A stretch of DNA of 5,867 bases from an uncultured Bacilli bacterium (GTDB lineage Bacteria > Bacillota_I > Bacilli_A > RF39 > UBA660), in contig CANRKW010000065.1 of the NCBI GenBank assembly GCA_947631345.1, positions 1 to 5,867 of the forward strand. The letters are read 5' to 3'. The translations under genes and the position numbers were made by a program. A model generated the notes under the pieces. It did no database searches. It saw only the letters and a program-made list of their open reading frames with translations, and had not been told where the DNA came from. Shown here in pieces: positions 1 to 5,320 of the stretch. Each line of letters starts with the position of its first letter. Position 1 is the first letter of the stretch.

Positions 1-788
1 TTAAAGGCCTTTATACAGCAGGTCAAATTAATGGAACAAGCGGATATGAAGAAGCAGCAGCTCAAGGTTTAATCGCAGGAATAAACGCGTCTCTTAGTCT
101 AGAAAACAAAGAACCTTTAATATTAAAAAGAAATGAAGCATACATAGGTGTTTTAATAGACGATTTAATAAATAAAGGAATAACTGAACCTTATAGACTT
201 TTAACATCTCGTGCCGAATTTAGATTACTTCTTCGCCACGACAATGCTAGTGAAAGACTTACAGAAATTGGAAGACAAGTAGGATTAATAAATGATGAAA
301 AATATAATATATTTAAAGAAAGAGAACAAAAAAAATTACAATTGAAACAATTTTTAGAAGAACAAAAAATAAATCCAACAATTGAAGTAAATAATTATTT
401 AAAAAGCATAAATTCAAGTGAAATTACAAGTAAAACATTAGCAGTAGAATTATTAAAACGACCTGAAATAGGCATAAATGATATAGAAAAATTATTAAAT
501 GAAAAATTTGATGAACACATAAAAGAATCAGTAGAAATAAATATAAAATATGCAGGATACATTGAAAAAACAAAAAAAGAAGTAGAAAAAATGCTAAATT
601 TAGAAAAAAAGAAAATTCCAAGTGATATAGATTATAATAATGTTAGAAACATTGCAACAGAAGCAAGACAAAAACTTTCACTTGTAAGACCTTTAACAAT
701 TGGCCAAGCAACAAGAATCAGTGGGGTTAACCCATCAGATATCACAATGTTACTAGTTTATTTAAAAAAGGAGTATCCAAATGAATGA
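1..788 (+). CDS. mnmG: MnmG (GidA), tRNA uridine-5-carboxymethylaminomethyl modification enzyme, 3' part
   Basis: Partial gene: the 5' end lies before the window, and the first complete codon begins at base 3. About 261 C-terminal residues are present of a family length near 620-630. MnmG is the FAD-dependent partner of MnmE and installs the (carboxymethyl)aminomethyl group on wobble uridine 34 of certain tRNAs in the cytoplasm. The visible part opens with the conserved family segment GLYTAGQINGTSGYEEAAAQ (about bases 6-65), the FAD-associated Gly-rich region. It continues with SRAEFRLLLRHDNA (about 210-251) and ends with the conserved C-terminal ISGVNPSDI block (about 718-744), part of the tRNA/MnmE-contacting helical domain. 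The TTG at 342 is internal, because the reading frame is open and conserved upstream of it. The gene ends in TGA, read as a stop: the protein ends at the usual family length there. Its last 8 bases overlap the start of rsmG, suggesting translational coupling. Confidence 0.96.
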   Translation, partial: KGLYTAGQINGTSGYEEAAAQGLIAGINASLSLENKEPLILKRNEAYIGVLIDDLINKGITEPYRLLTSRAEFRLLLRHDNASERLTEIGRQVGLINDEKYNIFKEREQKKLQLKQFLEEQKINPTIEVNNYLKSINSSEITSKTLAVELLKRPEIGINDIEKLLNEKFDEHIKESVEINIKYAGYIEKTKKEVEKMLNLEKKKIPSDIDYNNVRNIATEARQKLSLVRPLTIGQATRISGVNPSDITMLLVYLKKEYPNE

Positions 789-1488
789 AGAATCATTTAT
801 AAAAGAATTGGATAAATTAAATATAAAAATTGGTAAAAAAGAATTAGATTTATTTAATATATATAAGGAATTATTAAAAGAATACAATAAAAAATTTAAT
901 TTAACTAGCATTATAGAAGACAATGATATATATTTAAAGCATTTTTTTGACAGTTTATATTTATTTACAATTGACGAAGTAAGAAATTCTACAAGTATTT
1001 TAGACATAGGTACTGGTGCAGGATTCCCTGGTATTCCATTAGCAATAATGTTACCTTCTACTAAAATAACATTAATTGAATCAAATAATAAAAAATGTGG
1101 TTTTTTAAATATAGTAAAATCCTCTTTAAATTTGGACAATGTAGAAATAATTTGCACAAGAGCCGAAAACTACACAAAAATAAACAGAGAAAAATTTGAT
1201 ATAGCTACTTCTAGAGCAGTCGCAAATTTAAGTATTTTACTTGAATTAGAAATACCATCTCTAAAAGTAAACGGCTATTTTTTACCACTAAAATCTAATA
1301 TATTTGATGAATTAAAAGATTCAAACCAAATTATTAATGACTTAAATTGTAAAGTAGAAAAAATAATAAACTACAATTTACCAATTGAAAATTCAAAAAG
1401 AACAATATTAAAAATAAAAAAAGAAAAGATAACTTCAAATAAATACCCTAGAGAATACAACAAAATATTAAAATCAATAAAAAAATAA
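781..1488 (+). CDS. rsmG: RsmG (GidB), 16S rRNA (guanine527-N7)-methyltransferase
   Basis: 235 residues, the normal family length. RsmG uses S-adenosylmethionine to methylate N7 of G527 in 16S rRNA; in other bacteria its loss gives low-level streptomycin resistance. Visible motifs are FNLTSI (39-44), HFFDS (54-58), the SAM-binding loop ILDIGTGAGFPGIPLA (73-88), LIES (98-101, acidic end of the second strand), RAE (127-129), SRAVA (144-148) and KYPR (221-224) near the C-terminus. The usual Gly/Pro continuation after KYPR is not seen; the protein ends in a basic tail instead. The ATG at 781 is preceded by a strong ribosome site AAGGAG at 768-773 with a 7-base spacer, inside the end of mnmG. The gene overlaps mnmG by 8 bases (ATGAATGA), so the two are almost certainly one operon. 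The pairing mnmG-rsmG is widely conserved near bacterial replication origins. Confidence 0.96.
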   Translation: MNEESFIKELDKLNIKIGKKELDLFNIYKELLKEYNKKFNLTSIIEDNDIYLKHFFDSLYLFTIDEVRNSTSILDIGTGAGFPGIPLAIMLPSTKITLIESNNKKCGFLNIVKSSLNLDNVEIICTRAENYTKINREKFDIATSRAVANLSILLELEIPSLKVNGYFLPLKSNIFDELKDSNQIINDLNCKVEKIINYNLPIENSKRTILKIKKEKITSNKYPREYNKILKSIKK

Positions 1489-1506
1489 ATGTAAAGTATA
1501 AAAAAA

Positions 1507-1571
1507 TTATTCTATATGTATTGAAAAAAATGTCAAAATACTCTAAAATAGTAATTAGAATTATAGAATAA
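1507..1571. repeat. Perfect 10-bp inverted repeat bracketing the promoter
   Basis: TTATTCTATA at 1507-1516 and its exact reverse complement TATAGAATAA at 1562-1571 stand 45 bases apart. They enclose the -35 and -10 boxes, and the right arm ends just before the ribosome site at 1574-1580. The arms could be operator half-sites for DNA looping, or a coincidence in AT-rich DNA. A long-range RNA stem is unlikely, because the left arm lies upstream of the predicted transcript start. Confidence 0.35.
1521..1549 (+). promoter_or_regulatory. Predicted sigma-A-type promoter of the noc-like gene
   Basis: TTGAAA at 1521-1526 (-35, one mismatch to TTGACA) and TAAAAT at 1544-1549 (-10, one mismatch to TATAAT) are separated by the optimal 17 bases. 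This predicts a transcript start near 1556 and a leader of about 35 bases before the ATG at 1590. No hairpin terminator is visible between rsmG and this site, so the gene may also receive readthrough from the mnmG-rsmG operon. Near-consensus hexamers arise easily in AT-rich DNA, but the spacing and position are right. Confidence 0.6.
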
Positions 1572-1589
1572 AGAAAGGGACTGTAAAAT

Positions 1590-2714
1590 ATGAATCGAGA
1601 AAATGAAATTATAAATGTAAGAGTTGATGAAATAATACCTAATAGGTTTCAACCTAGACTAGCCTTTAATGATACTGAATTAAAGGAATTGTCTGAATCA
1701 ATAAAAACTCATGGTATAATTCAACCATTAGTATTAAGAAGAATTGGAGATAAGTACGAGATAATTGCAGGTGAAAGAAGATATAAAGCATCTGTAATGG
1801 CAGGTTTACCAACAGTTCCAGCAATAATTATGAATATTGATGATAAACAAAGTGCAGAAGTTGCTGTTGTAGAAAATTTACAAAGAAAAGACTTAACAGC
1901 AATTGAAGAAGCACAATCATATAAAAAGATTCTAGATATGGGTTATTTAACACAAGAGGAACTAGCAGCAAGAATGGGTATTACTCAACCTACAATTGCA
2001 AACAAATTGAGATTATTAAATTTATCAATACCAGTAAAACAAGCATTACTTAATAATCAAATATCAGAAAGACACGCAAGAAGCTTACTTGCTTTAACAG
2101 ACACAAACTTACAAATAACTATGTTAAATAGAATTATATCTGAAAGACTTACTGTAAGACAAACAGATGAAGAAATAAACAAATTGCTTGGAAAAACAAC
2201 AAATGATTCTGATTCAAGTGTACCATCTTCTCCTGTTGTAAATTTAACACCAGAAAAAGAACAAACACCACAAATAGTAGAAGAACCACCAAAAGTAGAC
2301 GTACCAAAAAACATTGAAATGCTTTTAAGAAAGGAAGAACCTATTTCTCCAAGCGTAAATGAGAAACCAGTTAACAGCCCAAAACCAGTTGAAAACATAC
2401 CAAAAGAACCAACTGAAGAAATAGCAATAAATCCATTTCATGAAACTAATATAGAAACTATGAATTTTGAAATACCTACTACAACTGAAAAACCAGAAGA
2501 AAAAGAAGAAACAAATAGTATAATAAGTGAATTTAGAAAACAAACATATACAAATAATACTCCAGATTTACCTCAAGATAAGAATTTAAGTCACGCTATA
2601 AATGTTGCAAGAGATGAAGTTAAAAAAATAGAAAATCTTGGCTTTGAAGTAGATACAGAGGAATTTGATTTTGAAGATATGTATCAAATTATTATAAAAA
2701 TAAAAAAAGATTAA
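1590..2714 (+). CDS. noc: Noc-like ParB-family nucleoid/chromosome protein with an extended linker
   Basis: 374 residues against roughly 280-290 for Bacillus ParB or Noc. The N-terminal CTP-binding ParB domain (about 8-105) contains PNRFQPR (17-23), the GERRYKA box (61-67) and ENLQRKDL (95-102). The helix-turn-helix domain follows (about 121-165: TQEELAARMG, then TIANKLRLL and SERHARSLL). The four positions known to separate ParB (R,T,A,G) from Noc (Q,K,K,R) read Q133, K139, N144, R161, so three match Noc and none match ParB. A Pro/Glu/Thr-rich linker spans about 202-330, and 333-374 resembles the Noc C-terminal dimerization domain. Position directly after rsmG is the usual place of noc in Bacillus. 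Noc binds its own sites in the chromosome and keeps the division ring off the nucleoid. The ATG has the ribosome site AAAGGGA at 1574-1580, and an in-frame TAA at 1584-1586 fixes the N-terminus, so there is no room for the membrane-binding helix that begins Bacillus Noc. A divergent ParB role cannot be excluded; no parA is seen beside it. Confidence 0.85.
   Translation: MNRENEIINVRVDEIIPNRFQPRLAFNDTELKELSESIKTHGIIQPLVLRRIGDKYEIIAGERRYKASVMAGLPTVPAIIMNIDDKQSAEVAVVENLQRKDLTAIEEAQSYKKILDMGYLTQEELAARMGITQPTIANKLRLLNLSIPVKQALLNNQISERHARSLLALTDTNLQITMLNRIISERLTVRQTDEEINKLLGKTTNDSDSSVPSSPVVNLTPEKEQTPQIVEEPPKVDVPKNIEMLLRKEEPISPSVNEKPVNSPKPVENIPKEPTEEIAINPFHETNIETMNFEIPTTTEKPEEKEETNSIISEFRKQTYTNNTPDLPQDKNLSHAINVARDEVKKIENLGFEVDTEEFDFEDMYQIIIKIKKD
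2193..2579 (+). other. Low-complexity disordered linker segment inside the noc-like gene
   Basis: This segment encodes residues 202-330, between the DNA-binding and dimerization domains. It has 19 prolines in 129 residues, against 7 in the preceding 201, and is rich in Glu, Thr, Ser and Lys, so it is probably disordered. It includes a small in-frame repeat, KPVNSP/KPVENIP, from the 9-base direct repeat AAACCAGTT at 2364-2372 and 2382-2390 (18 bases apart). Two short patches look more ordered: NIEMLLRK (241-248) and IISEFRKQ (311-318). Both mix hydrophobic and basic residues. Confidence 0.7.
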
Positions 2715-2738
2715 CTCCTAATTTAGGAGTTATTTTTT
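2712..2738. terminator. Bidirectional intrinsic terminator shared by the noc-like gene and the PBP gene
   Basis: A perfect 9-bp stem, TAACTCCTA (2712-2720) pairing with TAGGAGTTA (2724-2732), encloses a 3-base loop. On the + strand it is followed at once by six T (2733-2738). On the - strand the stem is followed by ATC and then seven T (from + strand 2708-2702), so it can also end transcription of the convergent PBP gene. The TAA stop of the noc-like gene (2712-2714) forms the base of the left arm, and the TAA stop of the PBP gene (+ strand 2723-2725) lies at the loop/right-arm junction. Confidence 0.85.
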
Positions 2739-4675
2739 AAGTATTCTTGATATTCTTCGGATATATATGTAGGTTCTGTTCCTTTAATATAATATAAAAC
2801 ATCTTTAACAGATAAATCAGTAGTACTACCACTAATAGGATTTACAATAGACATAGTAACACCAGGTGGAATATCATACCAACTTTCATCTGTTTCACTT
2901 AAATAACTTTCAATAGCCCTAGCCCATATAGTTTTAGTTAGCCTAGAACCAATATAATCCACTTCCCTATTATCATCAAATCCGTTCCACACCATAACCA
3001 AAGCATCAGGATTATACCCAACAACTAAATAATCAGATGAAGTTGTCCCAGACTTAACAGCATATTTTTTAGTAAGTATTCCTTTAACAGGTAAAAGTGT
3101 TGGCGTTGCATAATCAAGATAATCATAATTATAAGTATTATTCATCATTTCATTTAAAATATATACATACCTTTGATCTAAAACCAATTCTTCATTATAA
3201 GGATTTTCATATATAATATTCCCATCCAAATCAGTTACTTTTTGAATAAATGTAGGTTTAGTAGAAATACCATAATTAGCCAAAGTAGAAAAAGCATTAC
3301 TATAATCTAACATACTAATTTCAGTTGTTCCTAACGCCAAGGACGCGTTGTTGGGCAAATTTGTTGTAATCCCCATTTGATATCCAGCATTTCTTAAAGC
3401 ACCCATACCCAAAAACAAATGTGTTTTAACGGCATAAATATTATCCGACAAAGCAATCGCACTAGCCATAGTAATAGCCTTATTAGCATATTGATTAGCA
3501 AAATTAGATGGTGTGTACGTTTCGTCATTACCTATATAAAATGTAGTTGCTTCACTCACAAAAGTTGAAGAAGGTGTCATCCCATTTTGAAGTGCAGCAT
3601 AATAAAGTATAGGCTTAATAGTAGATCCAACCTGTCTTTTAGCTTGAGTTACCCTATTAAACTCACTTTCATTATAATTAACCCCACCTATCAAAGCAAC
3701 AACTGCCCCATTTTTAGGATTTCTAATCATTGCCCCCACTTGTAATTCATCATAACCAGCCATTTCTTCTTTAATTATAGTATCCAATTTCTCCTGTGCA
3801 TTAATATCTAAATTAGTATAAATTTTAAGTCCTCCAGTTTCAATCAAACTTTTAGGAATTTTTTTAATAGAATTTAACTCTTCCATAACAGCATCTTTAT
3901 AATAAAGAGTACTAACTACCACATTATTTGCCTTTTTCCCATAAAAATCTAATTCAGTATTATATGCTTCTTCCATTTCTTTTTTTGTAATATATCCATT
4001 TTTTTGCATACTATTTAAAACAACCCACTGCCTATTTTTAGCATTTTCATAATAATATATAGGATTATAATATGTAGGATTTTTAGGTATACCGACTATC
4101 ATAGACGCTTCAGCCAAACTCAAATCATCCGCGTGTTTATTAAAATAATAAAGGCTTGCATCTTCTATCCCATAATTACCTCCCCCATAATTAATCGAAT
4201 TTAAGTACCCTTCTAGTATTTCATCTTTACTATAATGTACCTCAAGTTCAAATGTTAAAAATGCTTCCTCTATTTTTCTATCCCAAGTTTTATCAAAAGT
4301 CAAAAATAAATTTTTTATATATTGTTGTGAAATAGTAGACGCTCCCTCAACTAATTCATGAGATTTAATATTATTCCACATAGCCTTAATAATTCTAAGA
4401 AAATCAAAGCCATTATGAGAGTAAAAATTTTTGTCCTCAGTTGCAACCATCCCCCACTTAGCATAATCACTAATATCATTTAAACTAGCCCAAGAAGTAT
4501 ATGAAGAATTTTCATAAAAAGCATTATTATTACTATCATACATAATTATTCTATTAGAATTTTTAATATCAATTTTAGGTGTAATATAAGCATATAAATA
4601 AAACCCCATAAGCACAAGTAACCCACATATAAAAACATATGTGCAAATTTTCCACAAAAAATATAACTTTTTCAC
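2723..4675 (-). CDS. Class A penicillin-binding protein (bifunctional glycosyltransferase/transpeptidase, PBP1A family)
   Basis: 650 residues. The enzyme polymerises lipid II into glycan strands (GT51 domain) and cross-links the peptides (transpeptidase domain) outside the membrane. One transmembrane segment near 11-32 follows a short basic N-terminus. GT51 motifs run in order: ATEDKNFYSHNGFD (78-91, catalytic Glu80), GASTISQQ (111-118), DRKIEE (132-137), KDEILEGYLN (150-159), then GNYGIEDASLYYF (166-178) and LSLAEAS (185-191). Transpeptidase motifs are STIK (351-354, nucleophile Ser351) in the usual RQVGSTIKP setting, SDN (410-412) and KSGT (541-544), with Ser for the commoner Thr of KTG. 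A C-terminal KGTEPT (631-636) is typical of the family. It lacks the long C-terminal extensions or PASTA domains of larger homologues. The start is GTG, supported by a ribosome site; the next in-frame codon classes upstream contain no start before a stop. The gene is convergent with the noc-like gene and divergent from rpoE, so it is a single-gene unit. Which paralogue (ponA, pbpF and so on) cannot be told. Confidence 0.95.
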   Translation of the reverse strand: MKKLYFLWKICTYVFICGLLVLMGFYLYAYITPKIDIKNSNRIIMYDSNNNAFYENSSYTSWASLNDISDYAKWGMVATEDKNFYSHNGFDFLRIIKAMWNNIKSHELVEGASTISQQYIKNLFLTFDKTWDRKIEEAFLTFELEVHYSKDEILEGYLNSINYGGGNYGIEDASLYYFNKHADDLSLAEASMIVGIPKNPTYYNPIYYYENAKNRQWVVLNSMQKNGYITKKEMEEAYNTELDFYGKKANNVVVSTLYYKDAVMEELNSIKKIPKSLIETGGLKIYTNLDINAQEKLDTIIKEEMAGYDELQVGAMIRNPKNGAVVALIGGVNYNESEFNRVTQAKRQVGSTIKPILYYAALQNGMTPSSTFVSEATTFYIGNDETYTPSNFANQYANKAITMASAIALSDNIYAVKTHLFLGMGALRNAGYQMGITTNLPNNASLALGTTEISMLDYSNAFSTLANYGISTKPTFIQKVTDLDGNIIYENPYNEELVLDQRYVYILNEMMNNTYNYDYLDYATPTLLPVKGILTKKYAVKSGTTSSDYLVVGYNPDALVMVWNGFDDNREVDYIGSRLTKTIWARAIESYLSETDESWYDIPPGVTMSIVNPISGSTTDLSVKDVLYYIKGTEPTYISEEYQEYLKNNS

Positions 4676-4682
4676 AAAACTT

Positions 4683-4688
4683 TCACCT
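4683..4688 (-). promoter_or_regulatory. Ribosome binding site fixing the GTG start of the PBP gene
   Basis: On the - strand, AGGTGA (part of the full anti-16S complement AGGAGGTGA) stands 7 bases before the GTG whose first base is 4675. Reading back in frame from that GTG there is no ATG, GTG or TTG before an in-frame TAA, so GTG is the earliest possible start. I could not find a convincing promoter for this gene in the AT-rich intergenic DNA upstream. Confidence 0.7.
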
Positions 4689-4783
4689 ACTATTATTATT
4701 TAAAAAAAACCTAAAAATATAAGCAAAAATCATATATAAATTAAATACTTTTAGAATATAATAAAAAAGATTAATAAAATTAC

Positions 4784-4811
4784 TTGATTTATTCAAAAAT
4801 ATAAGTATAAT
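4784..4811 (+). promoter_or_regulatory. Predicted sigma-A-type promoter of rpoE
   Basis: TTGATT (4784-4789) and a perfect TATAAT (4806-4811) are separated by 16 bases. The predicted start near 4818 gives a leader of only about 20 bases before the ATG at 4838. The rest of the intergenic region (4676-4783) is AT-rich with no recognisable RNA element or operator. Because PBP is divergent, its promoter must lie in the same 160 bases. Confidence 0.65.
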
Positions 4812-4823
4812 TTTAGAAGAAAA

Positions 4824-4832
4824 GAGATGTGA
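4824..4832 (+). promoter_or_regulatory. Ribosome binding site deciding the rpoE start
   Basis: GAGATGTGA matches the GGAGGTGA-type Shine-Dalgarno sequence with two differences and ends 5 bases before the ATG at 4838. The in-frame GTG at 4829 lies inside this element, so it is unlikely to be the start although it would add three residues. Confidence 0.55.
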
Positions 4833-4837
4833 TTAAA

Positions 4838-5281
4838 ATGAAATTAAAAGAAATTCCTAAAGAAGAATTAGAAACAATGTCTTTTGATGACATAGCATAC
4901 ATTATTTTGAAAGAAAAAGGTAAAAAAATGAAGACAGCAGATATTTTTAAATTAATATGTACATCCCTAGATTTAGGAGAAAATGCATATACAGAACAAA
5001 TAGGAGACTTTTTTACTTTACTATCTACTGAAAAAAGATTCATACAATTAGATAAAGGATATTGGGATTTAAGAGAAAACCATAAAATTGAAGTAGATTT
5101 ATCAGAAGCAGAAGAAGATGAAGAAGATTTAGAAAATACAGAAGAAACTGATGAAGAAAGTGATTTATCTATGGAAGATGATATGTTTATAGATGAAACA
5201 AAAGAATCAGATGATGATGAAGAAGACGATGACTTACAAGATTTAGTAATAATGGATGAAGAAAACGAAACAGACCTTTAG
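4838..5281 (+). CDS. rpoE: RpoE, DNA-directed RNA polymerase delta subunit
   Basis: 147 residues from the chosen ATG (150 if GTG 4829 were used). Delta is a Bacillota-specific RNA polymerase accessory subunit that aids enzyme recycling and reduces unspecific nucleic acid binding. The N-terminal HARE-HTH domain covers about 14-80: SFDDIAYIILKEKGKKM, then ADIFKLI, IGDFFTLLSTEKRFIQL and a YWDLR end, corresponding to the WGLR of Bacillus delta. From about 84 onward nearly every second residue is Asp or Glu, the disordered acidic tail that mimics nucleic acid. The tail is shorter than a typical Bacillus one and is broken by a few hydrophobic positions (MFI 116-118, LVIM 136-139). The gene has its own promoter and lies 39 bases before prfA, so the two are probably cotranscribed. 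Confidence 0.92.
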   Translation: MKLKEIPKEELETMSFDDIAYIILKEKGKKMKTADIFKLICTSLDLGENAYTEQIGDFFTLLSTEKRFIQLDKGYWDLRENHKIEVDLSEAEEDEEDLENTEETDEESDLSMEDDMFIDETKESDDDEEDDDLQDLVIMDEENETDL

Positions 5282-5320
5282 CTAGTAAATAATAGATAAT
5301 TTATTAGAAAAGGAGAAAAT

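Noticed and set aside
342..788. A separate short gene starting at TTG 342
   Set aside because: The frame is open upstream to the window edge and encodes conserved MnmG sequence throughout, so this is the interior of mnmG.
781..812. TGA read as tryptophan (mycoplasma code), which would extend MnmG
   Set aside because: MnmG ends at its usual family length at this TGA, and all tryptophans in the other genes use TGG.
762..1157. Open frames on the strand opposite rsmG, the noc-like gene, mnmG and rpoE
   Set aside because: They lie opposite well-conserved genes, have no ribosome sites, and give low-complexity Phe/Leu/Ser-rich translations typical of the reverse of A-rich coding DNA.
2888..2900. 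TGTTTCAC, identical to one half of a parS site
   Set aside because: Only one half is present, the second half does not match, and it lies in PBP coding sequence. An 8-base match is expected by chance.
4648..4656. TTTTCCACA, one mismatch from the DnaA box TTATCCACA, in a region whose genes often lie near oriC
   Set aside because: It is a single copy inside the PBP coding sequence, where it encodes conserved N-terminal residues. There is no cluster of boxes and no AT-rich unwinding repeat linked to it.
4691..4783. Candidate promoter for the PBP gene on the - strand (for example TTGAAT from + strand 4796-4791 with a 17-base spacer)
   Set aside because: The matching -10 (TAATCT) is poor, and several equally weak alternatives exist in this AT-rich stretch, so none can be chosen.
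5282..5307. Possible AT-only hairpin between rpoE and prfA
   Set aside because: Pairing is imperfect, contains almost no G-C pairs and has no T run, so it is not a credible terminator.
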